Shown here: positions 22,140 to 35,049 of the stretch, in pieces | Position numbering within the stretch: the stretch's first letter is position 1 | Layout: each line of letters starts with the position of its first letter | Origin: Liolophura sinensis | Taxonomy: Eukaryota; Mollusca; Polyplacophora; Chitonida; Chitonidae | DNA: 60,000 bases | Direction: 5' to 3' | Assembly: GCF_032854445.1 (NCBI RefSeq) | Contig: NC_088297.1 | Coordinates: 22,829,127-22,889,126 of the forward strand | Program-made: the position numbers and the translations under genes | The notes under the pieces: model-generated | What the model saw: only the letters and a program-made list of their open reading frames with translations | Told to the model about the DNA's origin: nothing | The model's database searches: none

Positions 22140-24334
22140 CTACAACATACACATAAAACCGTGAATTTGAAATACTAATGTCTTCTGAAGGCCTGGGAAT
22201 AAATTCTTGCTTGATTGTTACCACAAAGGCATTGTTTTGAAAATTAAATTTCACTACAGTGTTCACTACATTGGCTTGTATGTAGTGTCCTTTGTGATAG
22301 CATGTATATACGCTAAATGACCTAAGGTTTCGCCCTGGGACTCGGAAAGTTTATACCAGGATTCACTGTTACTGACTGAGGGCCGTGCGAGAGCATGAGG
22401 GGTGGTCAGGGGATTATACTGAGAGTTTAAGAATGTTAGAAAAATTTAGTCTATGCTCCTATGACCAACAAATGTTTTCCTCAGTTTTAATCTAAATAAT
22501 TTTAGTACATGCACTTTGTAACAGGTTGAGTGTTTTATTATCGTTATTTTGTGATAAATGGGAATTTGTGTGAAAACTCCATGGGGATTCAGCGTGACTT
22601 CCCAGTGCCTTTCCGTATGTGGAGTGTCATGTCAAATATCCATTTTTAACCTGAAACGCTCTCCGTATGCAAACCTATAGCAGAATTTAGCACAGTGAAT
22701 CCATACTTACAAACTAAGCCTACCAGCAGACGAGATGAAGATGTCAAATTGCCATCAAAGCGATACTTCCACACATGTGTTTGCACCCCTGCAGTTCATT
22801 CAGTCGTAATTTGAAAGACTTCCGCCCATATTTCATAATAATGGATACTTAATTTGCTCAATATTTAATGGAGTCCCCTCAGATGAAATTTCAGTCATGA
22901 GGGCTGGTTTTATCTACACTTACAACCACAGGACTCTGATATTCCACCTGTCTTGTCGGTCGTTAGCGACACATAATTCACGTCTAGGCAAAACTGTATA
23001 CAGGAAATCATAAACCATAGAGATATTTCGCAGTGAAATTCGTTTTTAGGTAAAATACATTTTAAAACATATCCGTTACAAAATGAGGGCTCTAAGCAGA
23101 CAACCGTTCACCAGATAACAGTGTGAGGTGACTTCCACATACGCCTAGCCCCAGCAATCGATTTGCCTGCAGTGTTTCTAAAACACAGCCTGTCTTAATA
23201 CTTTCTCCAATTTCATTCATGAGTATATTTAGAGATATACATGTAGGCCTACTGGTCGAAAGACCTGCACTCCTCACTGTCAGTGACTTGACCCCATGTG
23301 GTAAGGATTAACAACCAGAGCTGCTAAGTGCCTAGGAGGGTAATGAAACTGCTGGAGGCTGATCACTGGCTTCTGACATCTTGCTGCCAACTCAAGCAAA
23401 AGTAAACCACAGTAACTCACGTGCGAAACTTTAGGTCATTTACCGTATATATGTATGTTTTAGTTCAATAAAAAGATATGGATCCTATGTAAAACTTTAG
23501 ATTTGGTAGCAAGCCTAATAAAAACCTTGCCAGATGAATGCAAAAAAGCTGAATTTGGTAATTTATGGTAATTAATAGCACAGAGACCACCGTTGAGGGA
23601 ACATCCCCAGCGTGTCAATGTGCTTTACATGTTTGTAAAATTTCAGAACAATACATGTGGTACTTTTGGAGAAATCACCCCTAACATTTAGTGTAACACT
23701 GAATCTAATATACAAAACAATAAATAGTGAACTTTATAAAACATTCTCCCTCCATTTTTTATGAGTTTTACAGCTCCTTACATGCAGTACTTTTTCAGTT
23801 CCCACTCCTTGATAAACCTATAATTTACTTCAACACTGATTCTAAAACACAACACACTAAGTCATGAATTTTGTTGTTTCTGATATTTAATAGACAGAGG
23901 ATCGACAGGAAAAACTCCCTTGAGTTATTGTGCCCTACATGTGAGCTAGCCTTGAGCTCAGTACTAGCAGTACTTTTTAGGGGCATCACCCCTAGCTTTT
24001 TGTTTAAAGCTTTTGTTTTTTTTAAAATACATAATAAACTAAGTCAGGAGTTTTACCATTTACGGTAATTAATACGTTCCTAGCAAATCAACAATGGAAT
24101 ATCCCTCTCGTGTTATTGCGCTCTACATGTGGAAAGCCTGAGCTCAATACAAACGGTACTTTTTCAGATTCCACGCCTAACATTTGGCTTTTCCCATTAC
24201 TGGGAGCCGACCCTAAGGGTATGACATAAGGTACGATCTAAAAACTGCATAACGCAAAACGAAGGTGCTTGAGATTACGAACGTCATGTGGCCTTAATTC
24301 AAGGCACGCATTCTATTTTGTGCAGAAACCATAC

Positions 24335-24466
24335 CTGGGTTGACTTTAAATTTGGTGGGGCTACCATAGACCCTAAGTTGAGCAACCACATTGTAGAGGG
24401 AGCATTTGTACGTCTTTTCTCCAGCCGACTCATCACCCATTTCCACATTGATGAAATGTAGATCTC
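24335..24466 (-). CDS. Cassette 2 x4: Ig2, second half
   Basis: Intact 132-nt exon, phase 1 at both ends. It differs from cassette 1 by TYKC instead of TYNC before the F-strand cysteine region, through one base in AAC/AAA. Confidence 0.85.
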
Positions 24467-24860
24467 CTGTAATGACAACAAAACAATTCAGGATGCAGGG
24501 AAGAGATCCCGTACACTTTCAGTTTATTTTCTGTAAAATACCTCAACCTGTAGTTTCACTGATGATTCAATATAAGCCTGGTTCAGGAAGTTTTTACAAT
24601 TTCCCTCGTTTCTAAAATTCCTCAGGCCTTGATCTCAATAAAATGCTCATTCGCAGGGCAAGATTTGTATGGTAAATTTTCGCTGAAACTCTCACAGAGT
24701 AATTCAGTCACAACTCCACAAGATAAGAAAAATTCAAAAAATTGTTTTACTGGGCCACTCCATGTTGGAGACTCCCTTGACTGAAAAGAACTTTATTACA
24801 ATCTGATGACATTACAAACCGTTTCTTAACCACAGACTGGAAGACAGAGAAGATACTGAC

Positions 24861-25037
24861 CTACTTGATCAATGACGATTCGACCTCCAGTTATGACAGC
24901 TTCAGACTTGCCAATGAACCAATCATAGACGGCAGTGGGCACGCTCATTGGTTGGTCACGACAGGTTAAGGTCACGTGAGAACCCACATCATGCGTCCCA
25001 ATGTTCGCAACCGGAAGTGTTTTATAGCCGAGTAACT
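24861..25037 (-). CDS. Cassette 2 x3: Ig2, first half
   Basis: Same intact 177-nt exon as at 37771, phase 1 at both ends, with VTLTCRDQPMSVPTAVYDW. The largest 39-bp minisatellite copy in the window begins about 75 bp upstream of its acceptor. Confidence 0.83.
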
Positions 25038-25110
25038 CTGCAACAAAGGGGACAAAATATTGATACAATACTGAAAAATGAAGCAAAATCCAGCACAAAA
25101 GAATCAAGAA

Positions 25111-26176
25111 TTTACACAGCTTTAGGTATGAGGTCTCTCGCTGGTTACATTTACACAGCTTTAGGTATGAGGTCCCTCACTGGTTACATGTACACAGCTT
25201 TAGGTATGAGGGCCCTCACTGGTTACATTTACACAGCTTTAGGTATAAGGGCCTTCACTGGTGTCATTTACACAGCTTTAGGTATGAGGTCCCTCACTGG
25301 TTACATGTACACAGCTTTAGGTATAAAGGCCCTCACTGGTTACATTTACACACCTTTAGGTATGAGGTCCCTCACTGGTTACATTTACACAGCTTTAGGT
25401 AAAAGGGGCCTCATTGGTGTCATTTACACAGCTTTAGGTATGAGGATTTCATTGGTTACATTTACACAGCTTCAGGTATGAGGTCCCTCACTGGTTACAT
25501 TACACAGCTTTAGGTATGAGGTCCCTCACTGGTTACATTTACACAGCTTTAGGTATAAGGGCCTTCACTGGTGTCATTTACACAGCTTTAGGTATGAGGT
25601 CCCTCACTGGTTACATGTACACAGCTTTAGGTATAAAGGCCCTCACTGGTTACATTTACACAGCTTTAGGTATGAGGTCCCTCACTGGTTACATTTACAC
25701 AGCTTTAGGTATAAAGGCCCTCACTGGTTACATTTACACAGCTTTAGGTATGAGGGCCCTCACTGGTTACATTTACACAGCTTTAGGTAAAAGGGGCCTC
25801 ATTGGTGTCATTTACACAGCTTTAGGTATGAGGGTTTCATTGGTTACATTTACACAGCTTTGGGTATAAGGACCCTCATTGGTGTCATTTACACAGCTTT
25901 AGGTATGAGGGCCCTCGCTGGTTACATTTACACAGCTTTAGGTATTAGGGCCCTCATTGGTGTCATTTAGTCAAGCTTTAGGTATGAGGGTTTCACTGGT
26001 TACATTTACTAAGCCTTAGGTATAAGGAACCTCATTGGTGTCATTTACACAGATTTAGGTATCAGGGCCCTCACTGGTTACACTTACACAGCTTTAAGTA
26101 TGAGGGCCTCATTGGTTGCATTTACACTGCTTTAGGTATGAGGGTTTTATTGGTTACATTTATACAGCTTTTCCAA
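25111..26176. repeat. 39-bp minisatellite (copy C)
   Basis: Same unit, about 27 copies. A block of about nine units (25111-25475) is partly re-duplicated at 25500-25870. Confidence 0.95.
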
Positions 26177-26298
26177 TGAGGGCCCTCACAGACTCAATAC
26201 CCTAATGTATTGTTCAAGAGGCAGCCTATATGAGCGCCTGACCAATTCAGGTCCAGGTCAAAAGTAAGCCTTTGTACAGCTAACGTACACCAAAAGGA

Positions 26299-26573
26299 TT
26301 TTATTTATTTATTTATTTCATTGGTGCTTTACGCCATACTCAACAATATTTCCCTTTTATGACAGCGGCCAACATTATTGTGGAAGGAAACCAGGCAGCA
26401 CCAGGGGAAAACCCGTGACCATCCACAGGTGGCTGTCAGACCTTCCCAGAGAGGAAGCCTGAGAGGAATCCAGCATGAACTGGACTTGATCTCACAGCGA
26501 TTGCATAGGTGAAAGGCTCCTTGGTCATTAAGCTGCGCTAGCGCACTAACCAACTGAGCCACGGAGGCTCCCC
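26299..26573 (-). mobile_element. tRNA-derived SINE, full length (copy C)
   Basis: Same insertion as at 13683, carried along by segmental duplication. Confidence 0.85.
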
Positions 26574-26631
26574 AGATGGATTTTAAACAACATGGCAGCC
26601 CCACAACATACAACATGTAATGCCAACTTAC

Positions 26632-26807
26632 GAGCCTTCTGAATTTCCACAACAGTAGACATGGATTTTCCGTGCGAATTACTGGCGAAGCACTGATAAA
26701 AGCCCTCATCATTGAGAGTGGGCCTCAACAGCTGTAGCCTCCCGCCGCTGACTTCTACAGAACCGGGCTGTTCAACGATCTTCACACCATTCCGATGCCA
26801 CTCATAC
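26632..26807 (-). CDS. Cassette 2 x2: Ig1, second half
   Basis: Same 176-nt exon as at 39037, with YEWHRNG and DEGFYQCFASNSHG. A full SINE copy lies directly downstream in the intron. Confidence 0.85.
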
Positions 26808-27103
26808 CTGGAACACAAACATGCACGAATTAACACAGGTGTGTACACCATATTCTTAGTGTTTCATCAATCAATTTACAAATCAACATTGCTATTGTGG
26901 GTTCCATGAATCTGTTTACTGGACTGGTGTTTAGACAAAATGATTGACACCATGGCAGGATTTAATTATTTATTTGATTGGCGATTAATGTTGTATTATA
27001 TGTGAAGGAAGCCTTAAATTTGTAGTAATGTAACAGAAGACAATAACGAAAAACATTCTCCAGAGCAAGATGTAAGAGTTGGGCTTTTGGATTCAATATT
27101 TTC

Positions 27104-27227
27104 TCTATTTATTTACTTGATTGGTGTACTCAAGAATATTTCACTTATATAACGGTGGACAGCATTGTGGTGAGAGGAAACCAAGAAGAGCTCGGGGATA
27201 AACCCACAACTATCCGCAGGTTGCTGG
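27104..27227 (-). mobile_element. SINE 3' fragment (copy C)
   Basis: Orthologue of 2987-3110. Confidence 0.8.
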
Positions 27228-27354
27228 TCACACTATGGTTGACCTTCTGAAACACAAACACAGTGCATAAGCTGCATAAACTGACCGCACCAAACTATCC
27301 CCGCTCTCTCACAACACCTCAGTTTTCAAAATGACCATCAATAGATGAACTTAC

Positions 27355-27463
27355 TCTACAGCAGGGATTCCATCAGCTTTACAATCTAATGTTTTTGAAT
27401 CGGTCACATCCCGAAAAAATATCTTCTTTAAAAATCCACTGTTGATTTTAGGAGGTTCTGCTT
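27355..27463 (-). CDS. Cassette 2 x1: Ig1, first half
   Basis: Same 109-nt exon as at 39760 (phase 1 to phase 2) with the same protein sequence. The junction from x9 of cassette 1 (A|AA) gives DEEEAKAEPPKIN, in frame, so consecutive cassettes read straight through. Confidence 0.85.
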
Positions 27464-27789
27464 CTGTAAAACAAAAAAGATGAGAAAACATTCTTTAACA
27501 CTGGAAAATGTTTCTGTATGCATCTGTACCTAAATGCTTGCTGAAATGTCATAAAATAAACCACACAAAATCTAGACACAAAATGCCTGATTCTGAGAGA
27601 TCAATTCATCATAGGGAAAGATGCTTTGAGGTAGTATGATACCCTTCTGGGGCAAATGTAAGCTTCAGCCCCAAAAGTAATATTTTATGGCATGATATTT
27701 TTTGTCATTTGCTGTAACTGTAGTGGGACCAAATTAGTGGTTTCTGGGCAAATTTTCAAGTGCAAAAAAAAAGACATCATGCAACTCAC

Positions 27790-28131
27790 TTGCTTCTTCC
27801 TCATCAGACGAGATGTGGGTATAGACTACCACGTCACCTTCGCCTTTCTCCAGCCCCATAGACACTAGACAGCTGTAATTGCCCAGGATCTCCAGGAAGG
27901 CCTGATCTCGATCAAACCCCGTCGCGTTGATGATCAGTGTGTTTGACACATCCACGTAGACAGGATCAGCAGGGTTTTTACTAACTGCCTGACCACCCTT
28001 CACCTTAGACCACCTGTAGGTAAGAAGCCTGTGATAGAGAGGGTCGGCGACAGCCATAATAGGCACCTCCAACACCTTGCCAGGGTCAACGACATACTTT
28101 GGTTGGGGCCTCACGTCCAGTTTGGTTTGGT
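27790..28131 (-). CDS. Cassette 1 x9: Ig6-like domain in one exon
   Basis: A 342-nt exon, 114 codons, phase 1 at both ends, acceptor TTATTCCAATTTCAG, donor A|GTGAGT. It encodes QTKLDVRPQPKYVVDPGKVL, DPLYHRLLTYRW and ILGNYSCLVSMGLEKGEGDV, closing with an acidic SSDEEEA linker. It has the core Trp and the F-strand Cys, but the B-strand position reads EVPIMAVAD with no cysteine, so the usual disulfide is missing. It resembles L1-family Ig6 (DPxLxxxYxW, GNYSC). It is the only Ig in the cassette not split by an intron. Confidence 0.85.
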
Positions 28132-28816
28132 CTGAAATTGGAATAACACAGAGGATGGAGATGGAGCAGTTGTCTGTCCAGGAGCTGACCTAATGTCATC
28201 ACTTAATGAGTTTCTGGGGCCAATTGCACAAAGTCATTTATGACTTGAGTCAAATATTAAAATTTAAGCACAAAGCTTAGTTTTCAGTTGTGAAAGTTGA
28301 AATTTGGACACATTTGTTTCAAGATAATATTGATGAGGTGTTCAAAATTTTAATTTCTGAAGCCGAAAAATGAACTTTACGATGACCTTTATGCTAGTTG
28401 TATGTGGTCTAATCAGTGAAGGCTGCTTCCATTTAAAAAGGTCTTTTCCTTTGAAATAAAATAATAAAGACAAAATGGTGTGTCTAAATATCATCATCCC
28501 AGCATCCTCATCATTCTTGTGACATCCAGTTTTACAGTGTAAATATTATAAAAAGTTCTTACATGTACCTCTGTTTTAACAATTACATCTTTTAGTGAGC
28601 TCACTCAAATTTTGACGTCTTATTGTTTTCTTTCTCTTACTGAGAGAGAGTATATCATCACACATCAGTATCTTCACATTTTCCCCTATGTCTCTTACAA
28701 AACCTTCTTTTGTAACAAGAACATACATACAATTTCTCTTCTTCACCTATTTGTTATGTCTGCAGCCTTACAGCCTTTGACCTCGATTTGACCTCGACCT
28801 GGAGTTTAAATGTCTT

Positions 28817-28948
28817 ACCTATGACTTTAAGGAAATCATCTGCCAGCTGATAACCAATGCTGATAGACACGTTAATGTCTTACCTATGACATTAAGGAAA
28901 GCATCTGCCAGCTGATAGCCAATGCTGATAGAAATGTTAATGTCTTAC
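28817..28948 (-). repeat. Two extra copies of x8 exon end and donor (copy C)
   Basis: Same 65-bp structure, with donors at 28817, 28882 and 28947. Presence in all three full copies shows it predates the segmental duplication. Confidence 0.92.
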
Positions 28949-29092
28949 CTATGACGTTAAGGAAAGCATCTGCCAGCTGATAACCAATGCTGTTGGACAC
29001 GTTACACTGGATATTCATGAGATCGTATGGTTTACGGACGCCACTGACAGTAAGTTTTGTTCCATACACTTCTATTTTCCCTGTTTTTCCAG
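28949..29092 (-). CDS. Cassette 1 x8: Ig4, second half
   Basis: A 144-nt exon, phase 1 at both ends, acceptor CTCCCTTTTCCTTTCAG, donor ATAG|GTAAGA. It encodes GKTGKIEVYGTKLTVSGVRK, then PYDLMNIQCNVSNSIGYQLA and DAFLNVI. QCNxSNxxGYxLAxAFxNV is the closest family match in the window, to NrCAM/neuroglian Ig4 (from memory). Two extra tandem copies of the exon end and donor follow in the intron. Confidence 0.87.
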
Positions 29093-29200
29093 CTGAAAGG
29101 AAAAGGGAGACATTAGACAAAGTACTCCATGTTCCATTGCCAAGTTCTTTGAAGAAACTAAACGACAAATATTTTTTCAGTATCAATGTGGAAATAGAGA

Positions 29201-29406
29201 TGCTGTAGGGAGGAAACTGGACAAAGACTGGGAGAAACCCACGGCCATCAGCAGGTTGCTGCAACACCCTCTCACACAGGGCCAGAGAGGAAGCCAGCAT
29301 AAGCTGGAGATCAGTTGGGCTTGAACTCACAGCGATTTCATTGGTGAGAGGCTCCTGTGTTATTGCGCTACATAGGCGTGCTAGCCTCCTCAGCCACAGA
29401 GGCCTC
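29201..29406 (-). mobile_element. SINE, 5' two thirds (copy C)
   Basis: Orthologue of 5085-5290. Confidence 0.8.
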
Positions 29407-31944
29407 TCGAACTGAATAAATTAAAAGTATAATAGAGTCCTCCTGTCAACATACAATGCACCTTTGGGGTGTCTACTAGGGTAAGTCGGTTAGAAGATGT
29501 TGGAAGGTCGTGCTGTGCATAAACAAAATCGGCATCTTTCTTTACATAAAGAAACTCAAACCATGCATATGACTGGCTGAATATGATTGGTGTTTCACCC
29601 CATTTACTCAGGAACATTTTACTTGTACAACAGCTATATGCCCAGAGCAAACCACTGACCATTGGCAATCAGATGACGATCTTTCTAAAATGTGATGCTC
29701 TGGGTTTATTGTTACATGCATGTTGGCATAAAGTAATGAGCTTCACACACTGAGTGCTGTAATTCATATATTACTATCAGGGTCTTCAGAACAGTGGACA
29801 CAGGCTGTTCTCCAAAATATTCCTCTATCCACTGAGAGCGTATAAACAAAAAGTTGTGAAGAACAGCTAGACCTACAGCTTATCGTATAACAGGGGCAAC
29901 CCACCATTCGTTCAGACAGCAACCCTAACATTCTACCGTGTTAACATTTTGCATCGTCGTATAAGGAGTCCCCATGAATAGTCACTTCATACGTTCAATA
30001 CTATCAAATTTAAATCACGTGAACCTGCATTTTATTGGTCAAATACACACCCAAAACATAGCTCACTTGGTTTCTGCTATTGTTGATTTTCCTCTCTATG
30101 AAGCATCCTTACAACCATGTTTTCTTTTTATGAATTTGTGGCTTAAAAGACAACCACAATTGTGCTGAACATCAATAAGATGACCAGTGAACATGACAAG
30201 TCCAGATATACATGTACATGTCAATCTTCAACCTTTGCACCCACTAAAGCCCTTTTGTCATTGGAATCTATACGCTGACTTATTATGAAAATGATGCTAA
30301 AAATGATTTGTGTCATTTAAAGTAAGAGTCAGCACCTGACTAATGTTTATGTCCACTCAAACACTACTATTCAACGTATATTAAGCCGGCATTAAATAGG
30401 GTTCTTTTTCCAGATACGTTTTAACCCAGTAAAAGTTGAGTGAAATTTCGTTCTGACACACCTTTAGCACGTCTCCACTATCGAGGGCAAGGTGAAGTCA
30501 CCTTTACTCTACCTCTCTAACATCGAAAGTATTTTATGTATAATAATATAAGCAGTAGCCTATGGCAGATGAAAGTTGTAGAGTTCGGCAATAAAGGCCC
30601 AAATGATAAATATAGCTTTCTTGAAAACTGGACATACTGGAAGAATATTTCTTCTACTGCTTGAACTGTTGACACAGCAGGCCTACTATATCACTTACAA
30701 GGAACTCGAGCAACCTTGTTCCAATAGCCTAACAGCAGATGCCTGGCCGGGTTCAAGTCGTAGTTGTGACCCGTATTAAATGTTTACAAAATTACAATAG
30801 GATTGTTGTACAACTGGATTCATGTTCAATTATGAAACAAATGGCAATAAATCTAAGCATCAGTGAGGCTGGTCTATGCATCCGACTGTCGTTAGATTTT
30901 ATGCTCCAATTTTGTAGCCATGTCTTCTAAGATGACAGCAACACTAACCTAGTTATCGTCGAGGTCAGAGAAAGCACATCAGCTTGAACACGGCCTTTCA
31001 ACAATTTTACAGTATTTTATACAACGAAACAGAAAAAACAGCCCTTGTATGCAAGAAAGATGAAGGAGGTAAATTTAAACTCTTCAGTTACAATAAATTG
31101 AGATTTAAAAAATAAACTGGGCCCTATATCATAACATTTAATTGATGTTAAACGTTGTCTGATAAGATTCCGTCTTCCCATTCGTAGGAACCTTCGGCAT
31201 CCCTAGCCAATTTTTCACTGACTGTGATATTTGTTATTTAGAAACTGCTGACTAAACGCTAAAATGACCGACAGAAGATGTATTTTGGGAGATGAATGCA
31301 GTTTGGGCCGAGACAGTGTGATACTGTCGTTGAATATTACACGGTTAATTGGCCTAACTCAACTGATTTTACGCCTAAGGTGGTCCATAAATGATTCAGA
31401 CATGCCCCACAACAATCTGTGAAATGGCCCTTCGGCTACACGCAACTAAATTCTTGTCAACAATTTCTAAATGATGTCTTATGCAGCAGTTCTGTGTTAC
31501 CATTTGTCACTTCATGGAGTGAATGGGTAAAGACTACGTCACAGTTTAGGCCGCGCAATCTGATTGATCTGATTGCAATGTGTTTGATTGGATAAGATTC
31601 TCAAGATGGCTGCCTCGACTCACACCAGTGATTTGTGCAGTATTGCTATTTTGTTCTACATGTTATTCGGTGAAATTTCCCTAAAATAATAAAGTATGAT
31701 ACTTTTTAGAAAGCTTTAGGGATCCTGCTTTCCATTTAAATATACTTTAGTCAGGTGCTGTCTTGTCTTTTAAGATGCAAGCTTCATACAACTGCGTGAA
31801 TTATTTTTCGACACCCCGCAGTTCTCTCAGAATGTTTCAAAATATTGGATGCAAAGACGGCTGAAAGGGTTGAAAAATTAAGGTAAATATATGAGAATGT
31901 GATTTGCTAGGTGCATGGTTGACAAGACGGACTGTAAGTCTCAC

Positions 31945-32088
31945 CGTTTAGAGGTTTGCCGTTCTGGAACCACTGTACCAGCGGAATGTCCTGCTCCATT
32001 ACAGCCGACCTTGCCACACATTTGAACTCAGCAGTCTTTCCGGTCGTAACTATCACAGATTTCAGCTTCTGAACCCAAATAGGCTTCG
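31945..32088 (-). CDS. Cassette 1 x7: Ig4, first half
   Basis: A 144-nt exon, phase 1 at both ends, acceptor CGCCTTCTTGCAG, donor G|GTGAGA. It encodes KPIWVQKLKSVIVTTGKTAE, FKCVARSAVMEQD and IPLVQWFQNGKPLN. The KPIW start and W..NGKP motif are those of the fourth Ig of L1/NrCAM/neuroglian (from memory). The 42-bp minisatellite lies in the intron upstream. Confidence 0.85.
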
Positions 32089-32510
32089 CTGCAAGAAGGC
32101 GAAAATAAAACAAATCATTTGATACCCTCCACAGAGTAAAAACAAAACAAAAACAAGGCAGTCATAGTATTTAGCAGTTTGTGTAGTTTTAAAATCTTGC
32201 CATTAAATCAACGAGAAAGAAAAAAACTATCATACTGTAAATCACTATGACTGTTTATTATACGTGTAAGGATTGCAGAGCAGTAACTTCATATGATTAT
32301 GTAGTTGTAAATCAGTGTGGTAGTAAAAGACACTGTGGGGAGTTAGTGCACAACTTTACCACAGAGGTCTTTCATATACAAATTGCCAACTGAATTTGGC
32401 AATCCGTGTACTATTGGAGACAGCCTTGTGAATAGCTAAGCAAAATGCTGAGCTATGAAAGACTTCCTTGGTCTTTGATACGCAAATGTATATGATACGC
32501 TTTCGATAAG

Positions 32511-33980
32511 TGACTATCTGTGTACTATGGGTGACCACTATAACCTTATGATTGGCTATATGTGTACTATGGTTGACCACTGTAATCCTATGATTGGCTA
32601 TTTGTGTACTATGGGTGGCCGCTGTAATCCTGTGATTGGCTATCTGTGTACTATGGTAGCCACTGTAATCCTATGATTGGCTATCTGTATACTATGGGTG
32701 GCCGCTGTAATCCTGTGATTGGCTATCTGTGTACTATGGGTGGCTACTCAAATCCTATGAGAGGCTATCTGTGTACTGTGGTAGCCACTGTAATCCTATG
32801 ATTGGCTATTTGTATACTATGGGTGGCCACTGCAATCCTATGATTGGCTATCTGTATACTATGGGTGGCCACTGTAATCCTATGATTGGCTATCTGTGTA
32901 CTATGGGTGGCCGCTGTAATCCTATGATTGGCTATCTGTATACTATGGGTGGCCACTGTAATCCTATGATTGGCTATCTGTGTACTATGGGTGACCACTG
33001 TAACCCTATGATTGCCTATCTGTGTACTGTGGTAGCCACTGTAATCCTATGATTGGCTATCTGTGTACTATGGGTGGCCACTGTATTCCTATGATTGGCT
33101 ATCTGTGTACTATGGGTGACCACTGTAACCCTATAATTGCCTATCTGTGTACTGTGGTAGCCACTGTAATCCTATGATTGGCTATCTGTGTCCTATGGGT
33201 GACCGCTGTAACCCTATGATTGGCTATCTGTGTACTATGGGTGACCACTGTAACCCTATGATTGGCTATCTGTGTCCTATGGGTGGCCGCTGCAATCCTA
33301 TGATTGGCTATCTGTGTACTATGGGTGACCACTGTAACCCTATGATTGCCTATCTGTGTACTATGGGTGACCACTGTAATCCTATGATTGCCTATCTGTG
33401 TACTATGCGTGACCGCTGTAACCCAGTGATTAGCTATCTGTGTACTATGGGTGACCACTGTAACCCTATGATTGCCTATCTGTGTACTATGGGTGGCCGC
33501 TGCAATCCTATGATTGGCTATCTGTGTACTATGGGTGACCACTGTAACCCTATGATTGCCTATCTGTGTACTATGGGTGACCACTGTAACCCTATGATTG
33601 CCTATCTGTGTACTATGGGTGGCCGCTGCAATCCTATGATTGGCTATCTGTGTACTATGGGTGGCCGCTGTAATCCTATGATTGGCTATCTGTGTACTAT
33701 GGGTGACCACTGTAACCCTATGATTGCCTATCTGTGTACTATGGGTGGCCGCTGCAATCCTATGATTGGCTATCTGTGTACTATGGGTGACCACTGTAAT
33801 CCTATGATTGCCTATCTGTGTACTATGGGTGACCACTGTAATCCTATGATTGGCTATCTGTGTACTATGGGTGACCACTGTAATCCTATGATTGCCTATC
33901 TATGTACTATAGGTGACCACTGTAATCCTATGATTGGCTATCTGTGTACTATGGGTGACCACTATAACCCTATGATTGGG
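32511..33980. repeat. 42-bp minisatellite (copy C)
   Basis: Same unit, about 35 copies, the longest. The left 600 bp match copy B almost exactly; extra units are inserted in the right half. Confidence 0.95.
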
Positions 33981-34222
33981 CATAAACTTTGTACTAAGAG
34001 CCGAAAATTATGGATAGAGGAAACCGGAGTACCCAAGATAAACCGACCACTCGGTAGTTGGTGACGAACTATACCACGTACTGCACACCATATTTGTGGA
34101 AGGCAAGTGGCCTTAAAACCCTAGAATATCAATACGGTGACATGAACACTGTTCACTGATTATCATCACTAGGACCCTCACAAGCAGTGACAGCGCGGAA
34201 TCTACAAATTCCCTATTTTAAG

Positions 34223-34356
34223 CACTTGCATTTCACATCCACTAAGATATTTTGATCACTTACAGTTCACATCCAGGGAAATATTTTGATCACTTACAGT
34301 TTAGACATACAGATATGTTTTGACCATTCATATGTCAAAAAGCTTTGATCACTTAC
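34223..34356 (-). repeat. Repeated x6 exon end and donor (copy C)
   Basis: Same arrangement as at 9240-9374. Confidence 0.85.
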
Positions 34357-34541
34357 ATTTCACATCCACAAAGATGTTCTGAACAGACCTCTGGCTTCCG
34401 TGTACAGCTGTACAGGTGTACGTTCCTTCATCCGCCTCCATCACATTTGAGATCTCCAATGTGTACTTGTCGTCACTGATAAAGTGACGCCCCACAGGCA
34501 GTGAGCCGCCTGTTCTGGCCCACTCTATCTTGGGTAATGGG
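34357..34541 (-). CDS. Cassette 1 x6: Ig3, second half
   Basis: A 185-nt exon, acceptor CATCTTGCTTTCAG (phase 2), donor T|GTAAGT (phase 1). It encodes PLPKIEWARTGGSLPVGRH, then FISDDKYTLEISNVMEADEG and TYTCTAVHGSQRSVQNIFVD. Together with x5 it forms a 97-residue I-set Ig with Trp, DEGTYTC and a closing strand. The exon's 3' end and donor are tandemly repeated just downstream (34223-34382). Confidence 0.88.
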
Positions 34542-34943
34542 CTGAAAGCAAGATGCAGTTCAGGCTTAGTACCTACAAATATCTCCATTTGCGAATAGAA
34601 GACGTCCAGGAGAGAAAATAAAAAAACATGCTAGATATTAAACAATGACACAGAAAACTGAATAATTTTGATTCTATACTGACATCTAAAAATACAACCA
34701 ACGTGTAAAGAACGATTAGTGGAATATGTACAAAAGAAGGATTAATAAGAATTATTTACTGTTTAACCGTAATTTGTGAAAATCTGATCTGGATCTAAAA
34801 GGGCAAATTACAGACTGGCAGAGAGCTATTGGCATGAATTTAGGCACACCGGAGCCCTTGGTCAATGTTGGTCAAGAAATGACCCCTAGGTGATAGTAAG
34901 CCTTAAACACAGGATAATGTGATACATTGAAAATTCAACTTAC

Positions 34944-35049
34944 TATCCATCAGGTATACATTGCAGGGTGAGTGTTTTCCCGAGTAAGGCCACAGAGCTC
35001 TCCCTGTCTGTAAACCATACCACAGTTGGAGCCCTCGAGGCGGGTGCGA
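34944..35049 (-). CDS. Cassette 1 x5: Ig3, first half
   Basis: A 106-nt exon, acceptor TATGTGTATGTTGTAG (phase 1), donor TA|GTAAGT (phase 2). It encodes APASRAPTVVWFTDRESSV, then ALLGKTLTLQCIPDG. Without splicing the frame stops (GGA TAG); splicing to x6 restores GYPLP. The LTLQC segment is the B strand. In L1-type proteins Ig3 has the same VALQGQxLxLxC design (from memory). Confidence 0.85.

Larger units (their letters stand above)
10478..22551. repeat. Segmental tandem repeat, copy B
   Basis: Nearly identical to copy C outside the minisatellites. It carries cassette 3 x1-x4 (with two frameshifts in Ig2) and cassette 2 x5-x9. About 12.07 kb. Confidence 0.95.

Noticed and set aside
25111-25869. 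Plus-strand frames with a YTALGMRSLTGYI repeat
   Set aside because: Translation of the 39-bp minisatellite. Absent from copy A and not conserved as protein.
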